Assembly: GCA_964572825.1 (NCBI GenBank) | Contig: CAZNGS010000007.1 | Span: 31,999 to 95,998 of the forward strand | Source: CAYVBE01 sp964572825 | Lineage (GTDB): Bacteria > Planctomycetota > Brocadiia > SM23-32 | Length of the DNA: 64,000 nucleotides | Direction: 5' to 3' | Shown here: in pieces, positions 25,041-32,727 of the stretch | How the letters are laid out: the number at the start of each line of letters is the position of its first letter | How positions within the stretch are numbered: the first letter of the stretch is position 1 | Translations under genes and position numbers: made by a program | Notes under the pieces: generated by a model | The model's database searches: none | Told to the model about the DNA's origin: nothing | Seen by the model: only the letters and a program-made list of their open reading frames with translations

Positions 25041-25084
25041 TGGAAGGGAAAAGCCGCCTGATATGCAGCGTACCCGCCGGAGGG
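25041..25084 (+). repeat. Dispersed intergenic repeat, copy 2
   Basis: GGAAAAGCCGCCTGATATG, then CAGCGTACCCGCCGG, matches the element at 15767-15808 with few changes. It is followed by another GC-rich hairpin (GCCCTTTCAGGGC). Confidence 0.55.
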
Positions 25085-25495
25085 TCAGCGCCCTTTCAGG
25101 GCATCATCCCCCACGTGTAGCCGCGCCCCTTCGGGGTTCCGAGGGCCATTGAAAAGTGCAATGCGCCGTATGGCGGGCAGCGTGTTGTGCTTCTCTGGGA
25201 CCGTGCAGGTGAGTTTCCACAGGCGAGGGCCTGTCTGCGTGCCGGCCTGTGGGGCAGACGGACGACCACGCACAGGCAGGCGCCTGCGCTACACGTTGAA
25301 CGGTGATTCGTCAGCATTCCGGTCATCCGGGGACGAAGACGGACACCGGCACGCGCACTACACAAGCCACAGCGACAATCCGATGATTGAATGGCCCAGG
25401 CGGACCGAATCCTTGCGGAGGAGCGCCCGGGGCGGTATCTTTGGAGGCGACTCCTCGGAGACCTCATTGCTCAAACATTTCGAAGGTGCATCCAC

Positions 25496-27451
25496 ATGCC
25501 CCCCGATAAAAAGGTGTCCAGTGACGTGCCACTGATTCCGCGCAGGCTCCTTTTCGGCAATCCGGACCGGACGCAGCCGAAGTTGAGCCACGACGGGAAA
25601 TACCTGGCCTTCCTGGCGCCCGTGGACGGGGTGCTCAACGTGTGGGTGGGGCCGCCGGAGGCCCCCGACGAGGCGCGGCCGGTCACCCGGGACACCGGGC
25701 GCGGCATCCGCGTCTTCGTCTGGCCCTACACCAGCGATATCGTGCTCTACCTCCAGGACAAGGACGGCGATGAGAACTGGCGCCTCTACGCCACGGCCCT
25801 GGAGACCGAGCGGACCCGCGACCTCACCCCGTTCGAGAGCGTGCAGGCCCGCACGCAGCAGATCAGTCCCGACAGGGCCGACGAGATCCTGGTCGCCCTG
25901 AACAATCGGGGCGGCCGGTATCAAGACATCCACCGCGTGAACATCCGCACGGGCGAGATGGAGCTCGTACAGGAGAACGAGGGCTTCCTCGGGTTCATCA
26001 CCGACGACGACTACGCCGTCCGTTTCGCCAACCGCTTCACCGAAGAGGGCGACATGGAGACGCTGCGCCGGACCGCCGAGGGCGAGTGGGAGCCCTTCAT
26101 CGAGGTCTCGATGGAGGATTCGCTCCGCACGGGTCACGTCGGCTTCGACGAGTCGGGCGAGGTGGCCTACTGGAGCGACAGACGGGGCCGCGACACGGCC
26201 GCGCTGGTGGCGATCGACCTGGAAACCCGCCAGACGGAGACGCTGGCGCACGACCCGTGCGTGGACGTCGGAGGCGTGATGCGCCATCCCACCCGCAAGC
26301 ACCCCCAGGCCGTGGCCTTCACCTACACGCGCCGCCGCTGGGAGATGCTCGATCCGGCCATCGAGGACGACTTCGCGCGGCTCTCGGAACTGGCGGAGGG
26401 CGATTTCTCCGTCCGCAGCCGCACGCTCGATGACCGGCACTGGATCGTCGGCTATACCGTGGACGACGGGCCGCAGCGCTTCTACCGCTACGACCGCGAG
26501 ACCGCGCAGACACAATTCCTGTTCGCCGACCGGGACGAACTCGCCGATCAGCCGCTCGTTCCCCTGCGACCGCAGGTGGTGGAGTCCCGGGACGGGCTGG
26601 ACCTGGTCTGCTACCTCTCCCTGCCGAAGGGCACCGACCCCGATGGCGATGACCGCCCCGAGACCCACCTGCCGACCGTTCTGGTAGTCCACGGCGGCCC
26701 CTGGGGGCGCGACACCTGGGGCTTCAACCCCTGGCACCAGTGGCTGGCCAACCGCGGCTACGCCGTGCTCAGCGTCAACTTCCGCGGCTTTACCGGGTTC
26801 GGCAAGGAGTTTCTGAACGCGGGCAACATGGAGTGGGCCGGCAGGATGCACGACGACCTGATAGACGCCGTCGAGTGGGCGCAGGCCGAGGGCATCACGG
26901 ACGCCGATCGCACCGCCATTATGGGCGGCAGCTACGGCGGTTACGCCACGCTGGTGGGCCTGACCTTCACGCCGGAGGTCTTCGCCTGCGGGGTGGACAT
27001 CGTGGGACCGTCGAACCTGGTCACGCTCCTGGAGAGCATCCCGCCCTACTGGGTGCCGATGCTGAAGCTCTTGACCGCCCGCGTCGGCGACCCCGGCACC
27101 GAGGAGGGCCGCGCGCTGCTGGAGGAACGCTCTCCCCTCAACCGCGCCGACCGCATACGCCGCCCCCTCCTGATCGGCCAGGGCGCCCACGACCCGCGCG
27201 TGAAGCAGGCCGAGTCCGACCAGATCGTCAGCGCCATGCAGGAAAAGGACATCGCCGTCACCTACGTCGTCTATCCCGACGAGGGCCACGGCTTCGCCCG
27301 GCCGGAGAACCGCATCTCCTTCTTCGCCGTAGCGGAGGCATTCCTGTCCGAACACCTCGGCGGCCGCCGCGAGCCGGTGGGGGATGACGTCGAAGGATCC
27401 TCAATCACCGTTCCCGTCAGCGCGGGCTGTTTTCGGGCTGAATGGGGATGA
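25496..27451 (+). CDS. S9-family (prolyl oligopeptidase/acylaminoacyl) serine peptidase
   Basis: 651 residues. An N-terminal beta-propeller (about 1-390), with repeated WD-like strands such as PKLSHDGKYLAFLAPVDG, covers a C-terminal alpha/beta hydrolase. The catalytic Ser is in GGSYGGYATL, the Asp in LIGQGAHDPRVK and the His in YPDEGHGFARPENR. It cleaves short peptides. No signal peptide is visible, so it is probably cytoplasmic. ATG 25496 is preceded by GAAGG. Its 3' end overlaps the convergent glycosidase gene by 35 bp. Confidence 0.9.
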   Translation: MPPDKKVSSDVPLIPRRLLFGNPDRTQPKLSHDGKYLAFLAPVDGVLNVWVGPPEAPDEARPVTRDTGRGIRVFVWPYTSDIVLYLQDKDGDENWRLYATALETERTRDLTPFESVQARTQQISPDRADEILVALNNRGGRYQDIHRVNIRTGEMELVQENEGFLGFITDDDYAVRFANRFTEEGDMETLRRTAEGEWEPFIEVSMEDSLRTGHVGFDESGEVAYWSDRRGRDTAALVAIDLETRQTETLAHDPCVDVGGVMRHPTRKHPQAVAFTYTRRRWEMLDPAIEDDFARLSELAEGDFSVRSRTLDDRHWIVGYTVDDGPQRFYRYDRETAQTQFLFADRDELADQPLVPLRPQVVESRDGLDLVCYLSLPKGTDPDGDDRPETHLPTVLVVHGGPWGRDTWGFNPWHQWLANRGYAVLSVNFRGFTGFGKEFLNAGNMEWAGRMHDDLIDAVEWAQAEGITDADRTAIMGGSYGGYATLVGLTFTPEVFACGVDIVGPSNLVTLLESIPPYWVPMLKLLTARVGDPGTEEGRALLEERSPLNRADRIRRPLLIGQGAHDPRVKQAESDQIVSAMQEKDIAVTYVVYPDEGHGFARPENRISFFAVAEAFLSEHLGGRREPVGDDVEGSSITVPVSAGCFRAEWG

Positions 27452-28865
27452 GGCGCCGCTCGGCGATGAGGATGGGGGAGTCGTAGAGTGGCACGTCACG
27501 GAAGTGGCATAGCCCTTCCTCCGCGCTCCAGCGCTCGTCGGCTATATCGTACACCTCGCCGCTCAGCAGGTCCACCAGGACGGGATCGGTCAACCGGCAG
27601 GCAGGCAGGAAGAGGTCCAGCTCCCTCACGACCCGGTTGGCGCCGGGCGGGTCGGTGTTGCGCCAGATGGCCACCATCTGCCGCCCCTCGGCCCCGCGGT
27701 AGCCGAAGGCCGAGTGGTTCCTCTCGTTGTTCTGCCACGGCGTCAGGTAATAGGGATAGCCGGGGATGCGCTCCAGCGTGTCGTCGAAGACGGCGGTCAG
27801 GTTCTGGACCGCAAAGTAGGCCTTCTTGCAGTGGTGGACGGTTTTGTCCGGGTTGGTGGCCAGCAAGCCCTTGTAGTTGATTTTGCTCCCGTAGTGCATG
27901 TCGCAGATGCCAAAGTAACTGGAGGGCCGGATGCCGTGGCCCAGGTCGCCCAGGAGGCGGCGCAGGGCCCATTTGGCCTGCTTACGCTCGGTCCAGTCGT
28001 AGCGGCGGCCGAGCGCACCGAAGGAGCCCTTCTGCGAGGGGGCGCCGTTCTCTCCCTGGCGGATCGTGATGCGCTCGCTGTAGTGGTCGATGACCTCGCG
28101 GAGCTGCTCGATCTTGGGGTAGCTGTCGTCGGGGTTCTCGTTGTAGGGGTGGACGATGACCTGGTCGGTCAGGTCCAGCGCGCCCTCTTTCTGCAGGTAT
28201 CGCAGGACGTTGTCCACCTGCTGGATGTTGATCCGGACGGTGGACGGCCCGATGACCGTGGCGTTGGGCTGCAGCCGGCGGATGATGCGGGCGGTCCGGA
28301 TGAGGAAGCGGGCGTACTGCTCGTCGGTGACGTCTCCGCGCGGCTCGTTCCAGACCTCCCACTCGTCCACGTATTCGCGGTAGCGCCCGATGAAGGCGGC
28401 CACGTAGCGGTCCCACGCGGCCAGGGCTTCCTCCGAGGAGGGCAGGCTGCCGCCCAGCCCGGTGCCTCCGCCGCCCTTGTAGCGGGGATTGCCGTAGCAG
28501 AGACAGACCCATGGCTCGACGCCCTGCTCGACCATGTCCGGGATGATCTCGTCCAGCCACTCCCAATCGTATTGGCCCTTCTTTTTCTCCGTCTTGGCCC
28601 AGCCGGACTGGATGCGCGCCCGCTTGACGCCCAGCGGACCGAGGTACTGCCGCCAATAGGCGTAGATGGTGAAGTCCCGGTCCATTGTTTCCGCGCCGAC
28701 GGACCAGGGGGAGGACTCTATCTCGCGGGCGTGCCGCGGCCGCACCGTGCCGATCAGCTCATACCCCTCGCCGGGCTCCAGGGCAAGCACCATTCCGGCG
28801 TGCCACAATACCAGTAAGGCCATCCATAACGCTGGCCGGCGCAATTCGCTTCGTGCGCTCAGCAT
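27417..28865 (-). CDS. Exported clan GH-A glycosidase (GH39/GH5-like)
   Basis: 482 residues. A signal peptide (ALWMALLVLWHAGMVLA) ends near residue 28. The TIM barrel carries DEWEVWNEPRGD, whose NEP Glu is the acid/base, and TIRQGENGAPSQ, whose Glu is the likely nucleophile; this arrangement fits clan GH-A retaining enzymes such as GH39 xylosidases or GH5 glucanases. A C-terminal beta domain follows (about 390-482). The strong site CCGGAGGAG precedes the ATG. It acts outside the cytoplasm, so it may supply oligosaccharides; the exact bond is unknown. Confidence 0.78.
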   Translation of the reverse strand: MLSARSELRRPALWMALLVLWHAGMVLALEPGEGYELIGTVRPRHAREIESSPWSVGAETMDRDFTIYAYWRQYLGPLGVKRARIQSGWAKTEKKKGQYDWEWLDEIIPDMVEQGVEPWVCLCYGNPRYKGGGGTGLGGSLPSSEEALAAWDRYVAAFIGRYREYVDEWEVWNEPRGDVTDEQYARFLIRTARIIRRLQPNATVIGPSTVRINIQQVDNVLRYLQKEGALDLTDQVIVHPYNENPDDSYPKIEQLREVIDHYSERITIRQGENGAPSQKGSFGALGRRYDWTERKQAKWALRRLLGDLGHGIRPSSYFGICDMHYGSKINYKGLLATNPDKTVHHCKKAYFAVQNLTAVFDDTLERIPGYPYYLTPWQNNERNHSAFGYRGAEGRQMVAIWRNTDPPGANRVVRELDLFLPACRLTDPVLVDLLSGEVYDIADERWSAEEGLCHFRDVPLYDSPILIAERRLIPIQPENSPR

Positions 28866-28908
28866 TCGAGTTCTCCTCCGGAGAGAGATTCTCGGCAGTC
28901 ATGATGGG

Positions 28909-28937
28909 AGAGTAGCGTCTGCCGACGATGTGCGCAA
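28909..28937 (-). promoter_or_regulatory. Promoter of the GH-A glycosidase gene
   Basis: TTGCGC, 17 bases, TACTCT on the minus strand, ending 43 bases before the ATG at 28865. Confidence 0.45.
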
Positions 28938-29071
28938 ACGCGGCGTGCCGCTGATTCGTTTTTTCGTTTTGCCGTCCTGCCGCATCTATTAGAGTGAGAG
29001 CCCTGTCCGGAACCTGAATTCAGCAGCCCGCACACGTTGCCATGAGTCCCTGCGGCGAGGTAACCGTGAGG

Positions 29072-29308
29072 ATGAAGAAAGAGCTCTTCGGCAGGCTGGG
29101 CGTCGTGGTCGAAAGCATATGCGGCGAGGTTGACTTCGAAGACCTCGGGGACCTCGACCAGGCATATTCGGCCAACGATCGGCAAGTCATGACGGTCTCA
29201 ACGATCCCCAATTGGCACCTCCGGGAAGCACGTGAAGCGGGTGAGATGCCCGCGGACCTTTACATCAGGACTCACAACGGGAAGGTTGCCGTGCACAAGG
29301 AGGACTGA
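29072..29308 (+). CDS. Small hypothetical protein
   Basis: 78 residues from ATG 29072 (MKKELFGRLGVVVESICGEV), with GAGG 11 bases before; GTG 29066 and ATG 29042 are alternative starts. It has a mixed charged composition, no membrane segment and no motif I recognise. A neighbour-based function cannot be given. Confidence 0.5.
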   Translation: MKKELFGRLGVVVESICGEVDFEDLGDLDQAYSANDRQVMTVSTIPNWHLREAREAGEMPADLYIRTHNGKVAVHKED

Positions 29309-29443
29309 AGAGCGGCTTGCTCTCATGCGCCCTTGGGGAGCTTGAACGGGCGCTCCTTTGCTGGTAATCTGCCGTAAACGTTCACTCGATTCGGGCGGTA
29401 AAGCCCGTCGAAGGACGATAAGCAGCGGGCAAGGAGGGCGGCG

Positions 29444-30123
29444 GTGAGGTACGACATTCGGGGCAACGTGCTGCAGACGGTAGACGTGTGGCTGGAGGAG
29501 GGAGAGCAGGTTTTTTGCGAGAGCGGCGGTATGTGCTGGATGTCGCCCAACATCGAGATGTCCACGGGCGCGGAGGGCGGCGTTCTGAAGAGCCTGGGCA
29601 GGATGTTCTCGGGCGAATCCTTCTTCCTGAACACCTACACCTGCACCGAGGGCGAGGGCCTGATCGCCTTCTCCAATGAATTCCCCGGCAAGATCATCCC
29701 CTTCGAGCTGGGAGAAGGCCAGAGCATCATCTGCCAGAAAGACGCCTTCATGGCCGCCGAGAAGGGCGTGGGGACATGTCGGTGCACTTCCAGAAGAAGC
29801 TGGGGGCCGGGTTCTTCGGCGGCGAGGGGTTCATCCTGCAGAAGCTGACGGGGCCCGGAACGGTCTGGCTGGAGCTTGCGGGCGAGATCACCGAATATGA
29901 GCTCAAAGAGCGACAGACGCTCAAGCTCGACCAGGGACATCTGGGGGCGATGGAGCCGACGGTTGATTTTGACCTGACCAGGGTCAAGGGCGTGAAGAAC
30001 GTGCTGTTCGGCGGGGAAGGCCTTTTCCTGGCCAGCGTGATGGGGCCGGGGAAGGTGTGGCTGCAGAGCATGCCGCTGGCGAACCTGGCGGCTAAGTTGC
30101 ACTCTCGCATGCCGAGCAAGTGA
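29444..30123 (+). pseudogene. AIM24-family protein, frame disrupted
   Basis: The first frame (29444 to about 29770) gives MRYDIRGNVLQTVDVWLEEG through QSIICQKDAFMAAEKGV. The continuation, SVHFQKKLGAGFFGGEGFIL and onward to the stop at 30123, is in another frame, needing one missing base near 29768-29777. Joined, it matches the AIM24 family (about 225 residues, beta-helix-like, often tied to membranes; no known enzyme activity). It is either a real inactivating change or a sequencing error. Internal ATG 29776 could still give the C-terminal half. Confidence 0.75.
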
Positions 30124-30133
30124 AAGGCGAGCA

Positions 30134-30346
30134 ATGGTCGCGTGGAGTCTCGTCGGGCTGGTGATGCTGGCGGTGGCGGCGGCCGTGGCCGCGCTGGTGT
30201 TGTGGGGTCTGCTCTACCTGCTGGTCGGCCTTTTCCACGCTCTCAAGGCGGAACGACTACCCGGCGAGAACGACGCCCGCTGGGAGCGCGACCAGGGCCG
30301 CGAGGCCGGCCGGAGCGAAGGAGAGCGGCATTCTCCCGACCGGTGA
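30134..30346 (+). CDS. Small single-span membrane protein
   Basis: 70 residues: one hydrophobic helix (about 5-37, WSLVGLVMLAVAAAVAALVL) and a charged, Arg-rich tail. It starts 10 bp after the AIM24 gene with a GAGCA-type site, so it is probably in the same transcript. Function unknown. Confidence 0.55.
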   Translation: MVAWSLVGLVMLAVAAAVAALVLWGLLYLLVGLFHALKAERLPGENDARWERDQGREAGRSEGERHSPDR

Positions 30347-30441
30347 TCTGTTTCTCCCACATTCACGTCCACGCCCGGGAGGTGGGCACGGAGAGGGACG
30401 CCGGCCCTGCCGGTTGGGAGCCGGGTGAGAAGGCCGGCTGA

Positions 30442-32727
30442 CTATTCGCCTGAGCTCGCAAGGCGGAAGATACGCGTCTCCCCGCGCCTGGTCTCGTAGC
30501 TGAAGGACTCCTTCCCGCAGGCCACCTGCCGGCCCGTCAGGGCATCCTCCACGTCGGAGGCGCGCGGCAGCGCGACGACCTCCGTCCCCTCTTCCAACGC
30601 GGTGACGCTCAGGTAGGCCCCGCCGGCATAGACCAGGCTACCGCGCGGGCTGTAGACATGCCCGCCGCCGGAGACGACGGCGTTCCGCAGCATCCACGGC
30701 GGCGGCAGGGGAGCGCCGATGTAAAGGGATGTGCTTCCGCCGACCTCCTTGACGGCCAGGCCGACCCGCTCCGTACCGCGGTACATGCCCAGGGGCGTCG
30801 CGTCCCCGTCGGAGACGTGGAACCGCGGCGTGAACCGGTACTGCTCCCGGTCCGGCGACGGCCACTCCAGGGGATCGTTATGAAAAGCGGGCCACTCGAC
30901 GTAACGGAAGCCGGCGGCCAGAGTTTCGGGATCGACCGCCGACCCGAAGGAGTTTTCCATCGAATCCCAGGGCTCCCGGACGGGCCCGCGCGGAGGCGCC
31001 GTGAGCGGGTGGTAGGTGTCGGCGATCGTCACTTGCAGGAAGGCCTCGACATCCTCCCTTTCCAGCCGGATACCGGTCAGGTCTTCGCAGTTGGCCGGAT
31101 CGCAGCCCCTCTCGTCCACGAATCCGGGCGCGTAGAACCACACGGCCGTGGCGCCCGCGGATTCCATCCTGCGGCGGATGACCCGCCGCAGCCTGGAGGG
31201 CACATACGTGGCGTCGGGGAAGATGTAACCCGGGTAGTCGCGCTCCACGTTCTCAAAATCCTCCAGCAGGTAGTCGTCGAACGGCGTGCCCAGGCCGGGC
31301 AGCGACCACTGGCGGAGGCAATCCACGAACAGATTCTGGAACGTCGTCTCACGGCTGCGGAGGAGCGGGCTCTCGGCCGATGTGAACACCGCCACCGGGC
31401 TGACGCTCCGCCACGGCTCCCGGCGGGCGGCGTTCAACAGTTCGTGCAGCCGCCCGATCAGCGCGAGCAGGTCCGGGTCGTCGAAGTCCAGCGGCTCCCA
31501 CTCGCGGGGATGGCCCTGACGGGTGAAGGTGAACGAACCGTTATCGGTCCAGCAGCAGTGGCAGCCTTTGGTGAGGGCGTAGGCCGCGTCCCGCTTAAGA
31601 ATCTGCTCCGACTCCCAGGGGGTGCGGGCATCCCGTTTCTGCGGCACCCGAAGGTGGGTGCGGGTGTCCACGCGGTCGAAGAACGCCTTGCCGTGCAACC
31701 GCACAGAGTCCACCGCGTGCATGGAGTAATGAGCCCCCTCGAGCCCGCGGTTGTGGTAGTGGTAGGGCGAGTGGAGAAAATCCACCCATTCGGACCCCAG
31801 CAGGCGCATGACGCCGGCGTGACCACTGCCCTGAGGGCAGGGCGAGAGCACCGGCCAGCAGTAGGAGAAGCCGTGCATGAGGCCGACCAGCCGGGGTTCC
31901 TCCAGCGTTTCCTTGATGGCGCGGCAGCAGGCGAGGGCCAGGCGGGCATTCAACTCGTTGTAGAACTGGTAGTAATCGGCCACCTTCGAGCCGCGGGATT
32001 CGCGGAATTCGAACACGCCGCCGCCCTCGGCCGCGCGGCGTTCTTGTGGCGTGGGCACGTCCGCCGCCTGGAAGCTGATGTCCGGATCAAGCCAGTTGCG
32101 GCGCAGCTCCTCGACCGCGTCCCCGTAGCGTTCCCGCAGCCACGCGCGGAACGCGCTCCTCATGGGCTCAGAATAGTCCCCCAGTACCCGGGCGCCGCGG
32201 GCGTGGGGGCGGGCCTCGCCAAACCCGATCCAATGGGCGTCGCCCAGGATGGGGTTGTAGCCCGCGACGTGGTCGGCGTAGGGCCCGGACTCGAAATGCC
32301 GGACGAACCGCCGCAGGGCGTCGGTGCAGTCCTGAAGCCATCGTTCAGAGGCCAGAGACGCCGCCGTCAGCCGCTTGCCGGAATGCAGCATGACGCACTC
32401 CTCCGGGTGGCGGCAGAACCAGTGATATGGAGCGCCCGTGCGCGAGCCCACGAAGACGATGAACTTCGCGTCCGGATTCTTGCGCAGCATCCGGTCGAAC
32501 TGGGCCTCGTGCTCGCTGTAATCGTAGCCGTCGGCGCCGTCCCAGCCGAACATGTAGGGCTGGGCCAGGGCCGCGAAGTAGAGGTCGATGCCCTGAGGGG
32601 AGTACATCTCGACCTTCCGGGGCGCGAGATAGGCCGGCGTGTCCGCGCCGCACAGCATGCGCCCGGCGGGCTCTCCGTCGATCACCAGTTCGGCCATGCC
32701 GTTGAGAACTCTGACCCGGGCAATCAT
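30442..32727 (-). CDS. TIM-barrel hydrolase paralogue, third of trio
   Basis: 761 residues from ATG 32727 (GGGAGGG upstream; a longer frame exists but overlaps the neighbour). It is a paralogue of the two genes upstream on this strand: shared blocks include FGWDGADGYDYSEHEAQF, DYSEPMRSAFRAWLRERYGD, LDPDISF with PTPQER, and VDTRTHL. The layout resembles clan GH-A beta-galactosidase-like proteins (barrel, then an amidotransferase-like domain near 440-560 and a beta C-terminus). At residue 165 it has His (GDAHW) where the first paralogue has Glu 165 (GANEW). No signal peptide is seen. It overlaps the preceding gene by 4 bp (ATGA), so they are one operon. Substrate unknown. Confidence 0.7.
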   Translation of the reverse strand: MIARVRVLNGMAELVIDGEPAGRMLCGADTPAYLAPRKVEMYSPQGIDLYFAALAQPYMFGWDGADGYDYSEHEAQFDRMLRKNPDAKFIVFVGSRTGAPYHWFCRHPEECVMLHSGKRLTAASLASERWLQDCTDALRRFVRHFESGPYADHVAGYNPILGDAHWIGFGEARPHARGARVLGDYSEPMRSAFRAWLRERYGDAVEELRRNWLDPDISFQAADVPTPQERRAAEGGGVFEFRESRGSKVADYYQFYNELNARLALACCRAIKETLEEPRLVGLMHGFSYCWPVLSPCPQGSGHAGVMRLLGSEWVDFLHSPYHYHNRGLEGAHYSMHAVDSVRLHGKAFFDRVDTRTHLRVPQKRDARTPWESEQILKRDAAYALTKGCHCCWTDNGSFTFTRQGHPREWEPLDFDDPDLLALIGRLHELLNAARREPWRSVSPVAVFTSAESPLLRSRETTFQNLFVDCLRQWSLPGLGTPFDDYLLEDFENVERDYPGYIFPDATYVPSRLRRVIRRRMESAGATAVWFYAPGFVDERGCDPANCEDLTGIRLEREDVEAFLQVTIADTYHPLTAPPRGPVREPWDSMENSFGSAVDPETLAAGFRYVEWPAFHNDPLEWPSPDREQYRFTPRFHVSDGDATPLGMYRGTERVGLAVKEVGGSTSLYIGAPLPPPWMLRNAVVSGGGHVYSPRGSLVYAGGAYLSVTALEEGTEVVALPRASDVEDALTGRQVACGKESFSYETRRGETRIFRLASSGE

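Larger units (their letters stand above)
24836..25495. other. Intergenic region with repeats, no gene seen
   Basis: About 660 bases with no convincing frame. It holds a hairpin at 24890-24927 (CCTTTCGAC paired with GTCGAAGG) and the dispersed repeat at 25041-25084. The ribosome binding site of the S9 peptidase is at the far end. Confidence 0.5.

Noticed and set aside
25358..27355. A 665-codon open frame on the minus strand opposite the S9 peptidase
   Set aside because: It is a shadow of the peptidase in high-GC DNA: the peptidase carries full catalytic motifs, while the shadow has low-complexity Arg, Gly, Val and His runs and no motif.
30347..30441. A terminator between 30346 and 30442
   Set aside because: GCCGG runs could pair, but there is no good stem and no T run.
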